Below are positions 6,444-14,416 of a DNA stretch of 40,157 nucleotides, piece after piece. Source of the stretch: DSOS01 sp035286585 (GTDB lineage: Bacteria; Chloroflexota; Anaerolineae; Anaerolineales; UBA4823); the NCBI GenBank assembly GCA_035286585.1, contig DATEDC010000064.1:1-40157 (forward strand). Reading direction: 5' to 3'. Each line of letters opens with the position of its first letter. Position 1 is the stretch's first letter. The translations under genes were made by a program, and so were the position numbers. The notes beneath the pieces are model-generated. The model was given only the letters and a program-made list of their open reading frames with translations, had not been told where the DNA came from and searched no databases.

Positions 6444-9191
6444 TTAATTCGCCTGGTGCTTCAGCGCCGCGTGCGCAGCTGACAGGCGGGCGATGGGAAC
6501 TCGGAACGGCGAGCAGCTCACATAATTGTTGCCCACCAGGTGGCAAAACTCGATGGATGACGGGTCGCCGCCATGCTCGCCGCAGATGCCTACTTCCAGC
6601 TCCACGCGCGCTTTGCGCCCATCTTTCACAGCGATGTCCATCAGCCGTCCAACGCCTTCGCGATCGATGGTCTGGAAGGGGTTCACCGGTAGAATGCCGT
6701 CTTCCACGTATTTGAGCAGGAAATTACGCTCAGCGTCGTCACGTGAGTAGCCATAGGTCATTTGAGTCAGGTCGTTGGTGCCAAAGGAGAAGAACTCGGC
6801 GATCTCGGCAATTTCCTCGGCGGTCAGAGCGGCCCTGGGAATCTCGATCATGGTGCCAAATTTATAGGGGAATTCGACGCCCTTTTCTTTCATCACCTGT
6901 TTGGCGATTTCCACCAGGCGCGGCTGGATCACCTTCAATTCATTTACGTGCCCGGTGAGGGGGATCATCACTTCGGGCTTGGCGTGCACGCCTTTCAGGG
7001 TGGCATCGGCCGCGCCTTCGAAGATGGCGCGTACCTGCATCTCGACGATCTCGGGCATCATAATGCTCAGCCGGATGCCGCGCAAACCCATCATCGGGTT
7101 GCTTTCATGCAGAGCCTGGATGTTCCTGAGCAGCTCTTCTTTCTCTATCAGACCTTCGATTTTGCCCTCAACCCGCATGGTGATCACTTCCTCGAGGGTT
7201 GACTCCAGGGAGGGTAGAAACTCGTGCAGGGGCGGGTCGATCAGGCGGATGATGACCGGGTAGCCATCCATGGCCTCGAACAAGCCTTCAAAGTCCGAAC
7301 GCTGGTAAGGGAGCAGCTCATCCAGGGCAGCCTTGCGCTCCTGGCTGGTTTTAGCCAGGATCATCCGCTGCACGATGGGCAGGCGTTCAGGCTCGAAGAA
7401 CATGTGTTCCGTACGGCACAGCCCGATTCCCACAGCGCCGTAAGATCTCGCCCTGCGGGCGTCTGCGGGGTAGTCGGCGTTTGCCCAAACCTGCAGACCG
7501 GTTGTCGGCCAGCCATCTGGCGCCTTGCGGATGCCTGCGGTGGCGCAAATCTCATCTGCCCACTTCAACAAGGTCAACAGGTCGGTTTGCTCCTCCAGGG
7601 TAGGGGCGATGGTGGGTATTTCGCCCAAAAATACTTCTCCGCTGGTGCCATCCACCGAGATCCATTCGCCTTCCTTGACCAGGGTGCCATCCACGTTCAT
7701 CTGGCGCCGCTCCAGGTCGATGCGAATGGCGGCCGCGCCAACAATGCACGGAACGCCGAACTGCCTGGCAACCACGGCTGCATGGGAGGTGGCGCCGCCT
7801 TCGCTTGTCAGGATTCCTTTGGATGCCAGCATGCCATGCACGTCGTCTGGCTTGGTGAAGGGACGCACCATGATCACGTTCTGGCCTTCGATTTTCGCCA
7901 TGTGCTCGGCCGTGTCGGCGTCAAAGTAAACTTGCCCGACTGCCGCGCCGGGTGAGGCGTTGACTCCCGTGGCGAGAAGCCGTCCAGATTCTCGAGCCAT
8001 GTTCTTGGCGTTGAAATCGAACTGCGGGTGCAAGAGCGTATCCACTTGCTCCGGAGTAACCCGGCGCACGGCCGCCTCCCTGCTGATCAACCCCTCATTG
8101 GCCATATCAGCGGCAATTTTTACCTCGGCTTTGGCTGTGCGTTTGCCGTTGCGAGTTTGCAGCATCCAGAGCTTGCTTTTTTCAATCGTAAACTCCACAT
8201 CCTGCATTTCCCGATAGTGTCTTTCTAATTTATCGCATATCTCGAGGAATTGCTGGTAAGCCTCTGGCAGCTCTTCGCCCAGATATTCGATCTTCCTGGT
8301 ATTGCGAATACCCGCCACCACATCTTCGCCCTGGGCGTTGAGCAGATAGTCGCCGTACATTTTCCTTTCGCCAGTGGCCGGATCGCGGGTAAATGCCACG
8401 CCGGTGCCAGAATCCCAGCCCATATTCCCGAAAACCATGGTAACAATGTTCACTGCCGTGCCCAGATCGTGGGAAATCCCGGCTGCGTTGCGGTAATCCA
8501 CAGCGCGCTTCCCGTTCCAGGATTTGAAAACTGCCTCAGTCGCAAGGCGCAATTGCTCGTATGGGTCCTGGGGAAAATCGAACCCTTTGTGTCTGCGCAC
8601 GATCTGCTTGAATTTCTCTGTCAGGACCTTCCAGTCCTGGGCAGTCAGATCGGTGTCATTTTTCACGCCTTTACGCTCTTTGTATTCATCCAGGACATCC
8701 TCGAAGGCTTCGTCGGGGATGTCCAAGACCACCGATCCGAACCCCTGAACCAGGCGCCGGTAAGCGTCGTAGACAAAGCGCTCATCGCCGGTCATAGCCA
8801 CCATGCCGGCTGCGGTTGCATCGTTCAGGCCGAGGTTCAGCACGGTATCCATCATGCCGGGCATGGAGAATTTCGCTCCCGAGCGGCAGGAGACCAGTAA
8901 TGGATTTTTGGGGTCTCCGAATTTCTTCCCGGTTTGCTGCTCGATTTTTGCCAGGGCAGCCAGCGCCTGTTCCCACGCCCCGTCGGGAAATTTACCTCCC
9001 AGCGATAGGTAGCTGTTGCAGGCCTCCGTGGTAACAATAAATCCTGGCGGCACGGGCACGCCGATACGCGTCATCTCCGCCAGGTTGGCACCTTTCCCGC
9101 CTAACATGGCACGCACCGCCTCCCACCTGCCGCCGACCTGCTTCTCGGCCTCGTTCAGCTCATCAAAAAGGTAAACCCACTTTCTTGACAT
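6444..9191 (-). CDS. ppdK: Pyruvate, phosphate dikinase
   Basis: A 915-residue enzyme interconverting pyruvate + ATP + Pi and phosphoenolpyruvate + AMP + PPi. The N-terminal ATP-grasp nucleotide-binding domain starts with GGKGANLAEM; the central swivelling domain carries the phospho-transfer site GGATSHAAVVARQFG with catalytic H470; the C-terminal PEP/pyruvate barrel contains SFGTNDLTQM and VGICGEHGGDP with the catalytic Cys at 870. The length is slightly above the usual 870-880. aggagg lies eight bases before the ATG. It is a single-gene unit, divergent from the rplU operon. In an anaerobe with ferredoxin-linked oxidoreductases, PPDK often works in glycolysis with PPi or supplies PEP for gluconeogenesis and glycogen; direction is not shown by the sequence. 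Confidence 0.97.
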   Translation of the reverse strand: MSRKWVYLFDELNEAEKQVGGRWEAVRAMLGGKGANLAEMTRIGVPVPPGFIVTTEACNSYLSLGGKFPDGAWEQALAALAKIEQQTGKKFGDPKNPLLVSCRSGAKFSMPGMMDTVLNLGLNDATAAGMVAMTGDERFVYDAYRRLVQGFGSVVLDIPDEAFEDVLDEYKERKGVKNDTDLTAQDWKVLTEKFKQIVRRHKGFDFPQDPYEQLRLATEAVFKSWNGKRAVDYRNAAGISHDLGTAVNIVTMVFGNMGWDSGTGVAFTRDPATGERKMYGDYLLNAQGEDVVAGIRNTRKIEYLGEELPEAYQQFLEICDKLERHYREMQDVEFTIEKSKLWMLQTRNGKRTAKAEVKIAADMANEGLISREAAVRRVTPEQVDTLLHPQFDFNAKNMARESGRLLATGVNASPGAAVGQVYFDADTAEHMAKIEGQNVIMVRPFTKPDDVHGMLASKGILTSEGGATSHAAVVARQFGVPCIVGAAAIRIDLERRQMNVDGTLVKEGEWISVDGTSGEVFLGEIPTIAPTLEEQTDLLTLLKWADEICATAGIRKAPDGWPTTGLQVWANADYPADARRARSYGAVGIGLCRTEHMFFEPERLPIVQRMILAKTSQERKAALDELLPYQRSDFEGLFEAMDGYPVIIRLIDPPLHEFLPSLESTLEEVITMRVEGKIEGLIEKEELLRNIQALHESNPMMGLRGIRLSIMMPEIVEMQVRAIFEGAADATLKGVHAKPEVMIPLTGHVNELKVIQPRLVEIAKQVMKEKGVEFPYKFGTMIEIPRAALTAEEIAEIAEFFSFGTNDLTQMTYGYSRDDAERNFLLKYVEDGILPVNPFQTIDREGVGRLMDIAVKDGRKARVELEVGICGEHGGDPSSIEFCHLVGNNYVSCSPFRVPIARLSAAHAALKHQAN

Positions 9192-9313
9192 CCGTAATGC
9201 CTCCTGAAAATAAGATCAAGGTTATAGTTTACCACAAGGGTCATAGAGGGGTTGAAAATTTCTCTGGTAGATTTGCCGTCAAATTGGAAATCAGCGAAAA
9301 ATCGGCGAATTTG

Positions 9314-9342
9314 TTGACAATCTGAACATCCTTCGGTATAAT
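9314..9342 (+). promoter_or_regulatory. Consensus sigma70-type promoter for the L21-L27-L31 genes
   Basis: TTGACA at 9314-9319 and TATAAT at 9337-9342 are separated by exactly 17 bases, a perfect match to the housekeeping consensus. Transcription would start near 9349, giving a leader of about 130 bases before rplU. High strength is expected for ribosomal protein genes. Confidence 0.85.
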
Positions 9343-9355
9343 CAACCTTTGCACT

Positions 9356-9379
9356 GCCCCGGCAGCCACTTGCTGGGGC
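9356..9379 (+). promoter_or_regulatory. Hairpin in the rplU mRNA leader
   Basis: gccccggca (9356-9364) and tgctggggc (9371-9379) pair over nine positions with one G-U wobble and a six-base loop. It sits about ten bases after the predicted transcription start. Structured leaders that bind the encoded protein are known for several ribosomal protein operons, including L21; whether this one does so is inference. Confidence 0.45.
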
Positions 9380-9478
9380 AAATCCATGTATCCCCAACTT
9401 CCCCGCGCCTGGGCGCACCCGCGTGGAACATCCATCGGGTCCGCGGAGTGTGTGGTGAAGTGAAGCTGGAGGAAAGCA

Positions 9479-9793
9479 ATGAAATTTGCTATTGTGGAAG
9501 ACGGTGGTAAGCAGTATAAAGCCAGCATTGGTGGTACGATCGACGTGGACCACTTCCCGGCTGAAATAGGCGATCAGGTGGACCTGGACCGAGTCTTGCT
9601 GATAGCCGATGAAGGCAGTGTGACCGTAGGTACCCCCTATGTGAAGGGTGCCAGCGTTCAGGCGTCGGTGCTCTCCCAGGTGAAGGGGGAAAAGATAGTT
9701 GTTTTCAAGTATAAACCCAAGGTGCGCTATCGGGTTAAGTCGGGACACCGCCAAAAATATACTCGCTTGATGATCGAAGCAATTGAAGGGTGA
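9479..9793 (+). CDS. rplU: 50S ribosomal protein L21
   Basis: A 104-residue protein with the full L21 pattern: it begins MKFAIVEDGGKQYKAS, has the central IGDQVDLDRVLLI segment, and ends with the basic KVRYRVKSGHRQKYTRLMIEAI tail motif that binds 23S rRNA. The length is normal. The start is set by ggagga upstream. It is the first gene of the rplU-rpmA pair, which is conserved across bacteria, and follows a consensus promoter and structured leader. Confidence 0.97.
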   Translation: MKFAIVEDGGKQYKASIGGTIDVDHFPAEIGDQVDLDRVLLIADEGSVTVGTPYVKGASVQASVLSQVKGEKIVVFKYKPKVRYRVKSGHRQKYTRLMIEAIEG

Positions 9794-9805
9794 GAGGAGC
9801 TAGAA

Positions 9806-10072
9806 ATGGCGCATAAAAAAGGAGGCGGTTCCAGCCGCAACGGTCGTGACAGCCAGTCCCAACGCCTGGGCGTGAAAGTTTACGGTGGACAAAGCGTGCG
9901 TTCGGGCAATATTTTGGTTCGCCAGCGGGGCACTCGCATCAAGCCTGGGCGCAATGTGGGCGTGGGTAAAGATGACACCCTGTTTGCAACCGCGGATGGC
10001 ATCGTACTTTACGAGACCATTCAGGATGATCGCAAACGAGTGAGCATAGTCCCCGCGGAAGCAGAAGGTTAA
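9806..10072 (+). CDS. rpmA: 50S ribosomal protein L27
   Basis: An 88-residue L27, with MAHKKGGGSSRNGRDSQSQR at the N-terminus and VYGGQSVRSGNILVRQRGT and VGVGKDDTLFA segments typical of the family. The N-terminus starts directly with AHKKG, so it lacks the cleavable extension found in Firmicutes L27 and should reach the peptidyl-transferase centre without processing. It lies 12 bases after rplU and has gaggagc before the ATG. A gap of 82 bases separates it from rpmE; a weak five-base-pair hairpin (gaccg/cggtc) is the only structure seen there. Confidence 0.97.
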   Translation: MAHKKGGGSSRNGRDSQSQRLGVKVYGGQSVRSGNILVRQRGTRIKPGRNVGVGKDDTLFATADGIVLYETIQDDRKRVSIVPAEAEG

Positions 10073-10154
10073 CAGTACATCCCGGCGCGGCGAGACCGGT
10101 TTATACGGTCAACGCGGCTGCCCTTAGAATAGGTTAAAACAGGAACCATAAGAC

Positions 10155-10628
10155 ATGAGAACAGGTATTCATCCGACTTACTACCCAGATGCCAAGGTGA
10201 TCTGCGCCTGTGGAAACACATGGACGACAGGCTCAACGATTAAAGTCATTTACACCGACGTGTGCTCGAACTGCCACCCGTTTTACACCGGCGAGCAGCG
10301 CATTGTCGATACAGAAGGGCAGGTCGATCGCTTCTACCGCAAACTGCAAGCCCGTCAGCAGTACCTGGACGAAGTGGAAGCTCGTGAAGCTGCCAAGACT
10401 TCTCCAGAACGACCGATTGTCGAGCTTGAGTTAGGAACCCGCGCGATCGAGGCGCTGTCCAAGGCGGGTATCACCAAAGTAGGCGAAGCGCTCGAAAAAC
10501 TGGCGCTTGGCGAGGACACTTTACTATCCATCGAGGGCTTCGGGCGGAAATCTCTTGCAGACCTTAAGAAGCGCCTACGCGCTTTTGGGTACGAGATTCC
10601 CGAGGCAGGTGAGGAAATTACGGTGTAG
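10155..10628 (+). CDS. rpmE: 50S ribosomal protein L31 with C-terminal RNAP-alphaCTD-like domain
   Basis: The first 65 or so residues are a zinc-type L31: MRTGIHPTYYPDAKV, Cys pairs C17/C19 and C37/C40, and the HPFYTGEQRIVDTEGQVDRF signature. Normal L31 is about 70 residues, whereas this protein has 157. After a charged helical linker (about 61-87), residues 88-146 read like the C-terminal domain of RNA polymerase alpha: VELELGTRAIEALSKAGI, then SIEGFGRKSLADLKKRL. Aligned by eye to E. coli alphaCTD, R96 matches R265, G130 matches G296, K132 matches K298 and S133 matches S299, while N268 is replaced by E99. The frame is continuous, with no sign of a frameshift or separate start. Ribosomal role is secure; what the added domain binds is unknown. 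Confidence 0.93.
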   Translation: MRTGIHPTYYPDAKVICACGNTWTTGSTIKVIYTDVCSNCHPFYTGEQRIVDTEGQVDRFYRKLQARQQYLDEVEAREAAKTSPERPIVELELGTRAIEALSKAGITKVGEALEKLALGEDTLLSIEGFGRKSLADLKKRLRAFGYEIPEAGEEITV

Positions 10629-10660
10629 TCCTTGCGTAATGGAGAACATCGGGTAAACTT

Positions 10661-10695
10661 ACAGGCAGGTGCCGAATGCATCTGCCTGTTTTTTT
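10661..10695 (+). terminator. Rho-independent terminator after rpmE
   Basis: acaggcaggt (10661-10670) pairs with atctgcctgt (10680-10689) over ten positions with one wobble, followed by a run of seven T ending at 10695. It lies 32 bases after the rpmE stop codon. It also shows that the in-frame ATG at 10676 upstream of tdk is not the start of that gene. Confidence 0.9.
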
Positions 10696-10720
10696 ACCCT
10701 TTTTAGATCCAGAGGTGAAA

Positions 10721-11293
10721 ATGAGACATCATACCGGCTCGCTTGAAGTCATCACCGGCTCCATGTTCTGCGGCAAGACAGATGAGTTGATCCGTCGTTT
10801 GCGGCGGGCGACTATTGCGCGCCAGCAGGTGCAGGTGTTCAAGCCGCTAATTGACAACCGTTATGCCATCGAGAAAGTCACTTCGCATGCCGGCAGTGAG
10901 TTCGCCGCCATTCCCATCCTATCTGCCAGCGAAATTCCGGCGCGTTTGCATGACGGGACAACCGTCGTCGCTATCGATGAAGCGCAGTTTTTTGATGCTC
11001 AGGTCGTCTCGATCTGCCAGACTCTGGCTGATAAGGGGTTAAGGGTGATCGTCGCCGGTCTGGATACGGATTTTCGCGGCGAACCTTTCGGACCCATGCC
11101 GGTCCTGATGGCGCAGGCAGAACGAGTTGATAAGCTGTATGCGATCTGTATGGTCTGTGGGGAACCGGCTTCGCGCACTCAGCGCCTGGTGAATGGCAAA
11201 CCGGCGCGTTATAATGAACCCATTGTGGTCGTGGGCGCGGCTGAAATGTACGAAGCTCGCTGCCGTGAGCACCATGAGGTTCCAAGAGTATGA
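10721..11293 (+). CDS. tdk: Thymidine kinase (type II)
   Basis: A 190-residue salvage enzyme that phosphorylates thymidine (and deoxyuridine) with ATP. The P-loop GSMFCGKT is at 13-20, the Walker B/catalytic segment VVAIDEAQFFD is at 82-92 with catalytic E87, and the C-terminal part has CMVCG and a later RCREHH that form the structural zinc site, with the lasso loop in between. The frame is open to an ATG at 10676, but that codon lies inside the rpmE terminator; the ATG at 10721 has agaggtg before it and gives the usual family length. The stop overlaps the start of hpt by four bases (ATGA), indicating translational coupling of two salvage enzymes. Confidence 0.95.
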   Translation: MRHHTGSLEVITGSMFCGKTDELIRRLRRATIARQQVQVFKPLIDNRYAIEKVTSHAGSEFAAIPILSASEIPARLHDGTTVVAIDEAQFFDAQVVSICQTLADKGLRVIVAGLDTDFRGEPFGPMPVLMAQAERVDKLYAICMVCGEPASRTQRLVNGKPARYNEPIVVVGAAEMYEARCREHHEVPRV

Positions 11294-11853
11294 TAATGCA
11301 AGATTATCACGAATTCCTCGAAGAGATATTGATCTCTGAATCTGAGCTGCAAAAGCGGGTCAGCGAACTTGCTGAGGAAATAGACCGGGATTACCTGGGC
11401 GAAGACCTGCACCTGGTATGCATTCTGCGTGGGGGAGTCTTGTTCCTCGCCGATCTGATGCGCAACCTGAATACCCTGAACACAGTAGATTTCATGGCTG
11501 TATCCTCCTACGGTGCGGGCGCGCGCCAGACGACCGGCCAGGTGCGCATCAGGATGGATCTGCAAGAAGACATTAATAACCGCAATGTGCTGCTCGTTGA
11601 GGATATCGTTGACAGCGGTTACACGCTCGCCTCGGTGCTTGAATTTCTCCAAATGCGCCACCCCAAATCCTTGAAGGTGTGCGCGCTGCTGGATAAGCCC
11701 GAGCGCCGTGAGCAGGATGTGCCTATTCATTACCGGGGATTCGCGATACCGAATAAATTCGTGTTTGGTTACGGATTGGATATCGACGAGTATTACCGCA
11801 ATCTGCGTTTTATCGGGGCAGTGAATCCTGAGCGCTATCAGCCGCCGGAGTAA
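11290..11853 (+). CDS. hpt: Hypoxanthine phosphoribosyltransferase
   Basis: A 187-residue purine salvage enzyme converting hypoxanthine or guanine with PRPP to IMP or GMP. The PRPP-binding loop VEDIVDSGYT is at 103-112, and the N-terminal VCILRGGVLFLADL segment carries the conserved R-G pair. The C-terminal region ends with the YGLDIDEYYRNL motif characteristic of Hpt. The first ATG overlaps the tdk stop; a second ATG two codons later (11296) is possible, but gagg at 11276-11279 suits the first better. It is co-transcribed with tdk. Confidence 0.95.
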   Translation: MIMQDYHEFLEEILISESELQKRVSELAEEIDRDYLGEDLHLVCILRGGVLFLADLMRNLNTLNTVDFMAVSSYGAGARQTTGQVRIRMDLQEDINNRNVLLVEDIVDSGYTLASVLEFLQMRHPKSLKVCALLDKPERREQDVPIHYRGFAIPNKFVFGYGLDIDEYYRNLRFIGAVNPERYQPPE

Positions 11854-11897
11854 CTTGCAGCTCGGTCTCCAAATAAGTTGCCAGTTCTTTCGTTCTG

Positions 11898-13385
11898 ATG
11901 GATAAGCCATTTGTTTTCTCCACGCTGTTGGAGCGAATTGCTCCTGCCTTACCGAAAGATAAACCCATATACCTGGTGGGCGGCGGGGTGCGCGATTTTT
12001 TATTGAATCGTGATACGAAAGATTATGATTTTGCCATGGACTCAGGGTCTCTTGAAACCGCCAGGAGGGTTGCCGATGTTCTCAAGGCGGCATATTACCC
12101 TTTGGACGAAACGCGGCAAACAGGGCGGGTCGTGGTAGCGCAGGAGGATGGGAGCCGCATTTTTCTGGACTTCGCCTTGCTTCGAGGCCCAGACCTGGAA
12201 AGCGACCTGCGCCTCCGCGATTTCACAATCAACACCCTGACCATCGATGTTCACCAACCCGATTCTCTGCTGGATCCACTGGGAGGCCTGGCGGATTTGC
12301 GCAGCAAGGTGCTGCGTGCATGCTTACCCACAGCCCTGGAGGATGACCCCATCAGAATCCTGCGCGGTGTGCGCCTGGCGACGGCTTTGAGTTTTCGGAT
12401 AACCCCTGACACGCTGAAACAGATGCACCAGGCAGCGCCACAGCTTAAACGGGTTTCCCCTGAGCGGCTGCGGGATGAATTGTTCCGTATTTTGGATAGC
12501 CCTCAGCCGGCGACAGCCATCCGCCTCCTGGAGATGCTCGGTATATTGCCCGAGCTTTTACCTGAGCTGCTGCGTCTTAAAGGTATATCCCCATCACCGC
12601 CGCACGTGTACGACGCCTGGACGCATACCCTTGAAACCGTGGAAAATCTGGAGCATGTACTGAAGGTCATTGCCAGGGAATACGATCCGGATTCATCCGC
12701 AAATCTGATGATGGGGTGGATCTCCATGCAGCTTGGGCGGTATCGTGAGCGGTTGGAGTCTCATCTAAACGAGTGTATCACTCCCGATCGCAAACTATCC
12801 TCCCTGCTTTACCTGGCTGCCCTATACCATGATGCGGGCAAGCCCTCACAGCGCCAGGAGGATGAGGAGGGGCGGGTGCGCTTCATCGGTCATGAGCGCG
12901 AAAGCAGGAGACTGATCAGAAAGCGGGCTCGCGCTCTGCACATGAGCAGCGATGAAATCGAACGCCTGAAGCGGATTGTCGGCTCCCATATGCGACCCTT
13001 GTTACTCAGCCAGTCAAGCCGGGCGCCTTCAAGAAGATCAATTTACCGGTTTTTTCGAGATCTGGGCGCGGCTGGGGTGGATGTCTGCCTCTTGTCGCTG
13101 GCGGATACTTTAGCGACGTACGGAACGACCTTACCGCAAGAGTATTGGCAGCGCCAATTGCAGGTCATCCGCCAGCTTTTGGAAGCCTGGTGGGAAAAAC
13201 CCGGGGAATCCGTCTCACCGCCTGCGCTGCTGCGCGGAGGCGACTTAATTCGGGAGCTGCGCCTGGAGCCGGGTCCTGAAATCGGCAAGATACTTGAAGC
13301 AATCCGGGAGGCGCAGGCAACCGGTGAAGTGAATACTTATACGGAGGCCTTGGAGTTTGCCAGATCCTGGCAAAAGCAAAGTTAG
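11898..13385 (+). CDS. cca: CCA-adding enzyme / poly(A) polymerase family with HD domain
   Basis: A 495-residue class II nucleotidyltransferase. The head has YLVGGGVRD (25-33), the catalytic carboxylates D42 and D44 in KDYDF, LRDFTINTL (106-114) and DPIRILRGVRLA (150-161). An HD phosphohydrolase-type domain follows with LYHDAGKP at 310-317 (H311, D312) and later GHERESRRL. Such proteins add or repair the CCA end of tRNA, or act as poly(A) polymerase; the two cannot be separated reliably by motif reading, so the symbol is tentative. The gene starts 44 bases after hpt with no strong ribosome-binding site. Family members combining the nucleotidyltransferase and HD domain are common in Chloroflexota-type genomes. 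Confidence 0.88.
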   Translation: MDKPFVFSTLLERIAPALPKDKPIYLVGGGVRDFLLNRDTKDYDFAMDSGSLETARRVADVLKAAYYPLDETRQTGRVVVAQEDGSRIFLDFALLRGPDLESDLRLRDFTINTLTIDVHQPDSLLDPLGGLADLRSKVLRACLPTALEDDPIRILRGVRLATALSFRITPDTLKQMHQAAPQLKRVSPERLRDELFRILDSPQPATAIRLLEMLGILPELLPELLRLKGISPSPPHVYDAWTHTLETVENLEHVLKVIAREYDPDSSANLMMGWISMQLGRYRERLESHLNECITPDRKLSSLLYLAALYHDAGKPSQRQEDEEGRVRFIGHERESRRLIRKRARALHMSSDEIERLKRIVGSHMRPLLLSQSSRAPSRRSIYRFFRDLGAAGVDVCLLSLADTLATYGTTLPQEYWQRQLQVIRQLLEAWWEKPGESVSPPALLRGGDLIRELRLEPGPEIGKILEAIREAQATGEVNTYTEALEFARSWQKQS

Positions 13386-13388
13386 TTA

Positions 13389-13685
13389 TTAGGGATAGAT
13401 TTCGCTCAGCATGGGTTCGTAGAAACAGCGGCACCCCATGGGGTGTGAGCAACCCTCCAAGGGTAATCTGGGCGCTTGCTCATTGATAAATGTGCCTTCG
13501 GCTTCCTGACAGGCTGGGCAGCAATCGTGCGCCACTACCAGGCGGATATTCCTGACGCGAGGGTTATATTGCAAGCGTTTCAATGCTACAGCACTGACTG
13601 AATTTTCCTTAAGATCTGCCTGGCAATTGCTGCACACAACAACAGCATCCGGGGACTGGACATGACAAAGTGAACAGATTTGCAC
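13389..13685 (-). CDS. Small multi-cysteine zinc-ribbon protein
   Basis: A 98-residue protein with four Cys clusters: CSLC at the N-terminus, CSNC about 14 residues later (together a typical zinc ribbon), then HDCCPAC and a C-terminal EGCSHPMGCRCFYEP. The last two look like a second metal site. The start codon is GTG, preceded by ggaggcg at the right distance. A TACAAT element (minus strand, complement of 13714-13719) lies about 30 bases upstream and could be its -10. It converges tail to tail with the nucleotidyltransferase gene, only three bases apart. I do not recognise a named family. Confidence 0.68.
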   Translation of the reverse strand: MQICSLCHVQSPDAVVVCSNCQADLKENSVSAVALKRLQYNPRVRNIRLVVAHDCCPACQEAEGTFINEQAPRLPLEGCSHPMGCRCFYEPMLSEIYP

Positions 13686-13752
13686 GATACCGCCTCCGTT
13701 AAAAATTTCACTAATTGTACACGATGTTGAGATTTTTAGAGGAGGGGCAGTA

Positions 13753-14250
13753 TCATACTCCGCAATACTTGATGTTGGAGCTATCGAGATCGTTTTCAGC
13801 CCGGGCGCGCCGCGCCAGTCTTTTTACATGGGCAATCAAAACACTGCTGGTGGTCGGCTTATTAAGGTAATCATCCGCCCCCGCATCCAATGCTTTTGAT
13901 ACCATGCCCGGCTTGCTGATCGCTGAAAGCACAAGAATTGGCACCTGGCTGAAGCTGCGGATCGCTTTGCAAACTTCCCAACCGCTCATATCCGGCATGA
14001 GTAAACTTAAAATGACTACATCTGGCAGGACTTCGCTAATCGATTCGATCCCTTCGATGCTGTTGTTGGCGATGATGAGATGAAATGACTCTGGCTCAAG
14101 GATAAGTTTCAGCATTTCTACCATGGCTTCATCATCGTCAATCACCAGCACCTTGATTGGAACGAGATTGTTTAGCGGTTTCTTTTCATTTTTTCTCATT
14201 GTGAAGTCTGCGTTGTGCATTCCAGCTTGATGCTGACTATCGCCTCCCAT
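13753..14250 (-). CDS. Stand-alone receiver domain lacking the phosphoacceptor Asp (pseudo-receiver)
   Basis: A single CheY-like receiver domain with no output domain. The acidic pocket VLVIDDDEAM, the PILVLSAIS threonine/serine position and the GADDYLNKP lysine are all present. At the phosphorylation site, however, the sequence reads VVILSLLMPDMSG where VVILDLLMPDMSG is expected; the codon is AGT, so serine replaces aspartate and ordinary phosphorylation is impossible. Several starts are open (TTG at 14265, ATG at 14250, 14220, 14199), none with a clear ribosome-binding site; the conserved domain begins about residue 33 of the longest version. It lies divergent from a histidine kinase gene, so it may be a binding partner in that signalling block. 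Confidence 0.82.
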   Translation of the reverse strand: MGGDSQHQAGMHNADFTMRKNEKKPLNNLVPIKVLVIDDDEAMVEMLKLILEPESFHLIIANNSIEGIESISEVLPDVVILSLLMPDMSGWEVCKAIRSFSQVPILVLSAISKPGMVSKALDAGADDYLNKPTTSSVLIAHVKRLARRARAENDLDSSNIKYCGV

Positions 14251-14326
14251 GCTGACATGTTTCAATTATGCATTAAATCCCAAATCACTCACCTTACAAA
14301 CAGTTTACAGGGCATGTTGCAGGACT

Positions 14327-14355
14327 TTGAGGAATTGTAAGGTAAAGTGTATACT
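14327..14355 (+). promoter_or_regulatory. Candidate sigma70 promoter for the histidine kinase gene
   Basis: TTGAGG (14327-14332) and TATACT (14350-14355) are 17 bases apart, matching four and five of six consensus positions. The predicted start near 14362 leaves a leader of about 55 bases before the ATG at 14417. Confidence 0.55.
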
Positions 14356-14416
14356 TGGTATCAGGAGCGAAATTGGCAACACTTCGGGCTCGACCAAATA
14401 ATCTAAATCAGGGTGT

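Noticed and set aside
7224..7955. 243-codon plus-strand frame opposite ppdK
   Set aside because: Antisense to the PPDK central domain; no independent features.
10676..10720. Upstream in-frame ATG for tdk
   Set aside because: Lies inside the loop and arm of the rpmE terminator; the ATG at 10721 has its own ribosome-binding site and gives the family length.
11209..11910. 233-codon minus-strand frame opposite hpt
   Set aside because: Shadow of tdk and hpt, both of which are clear.
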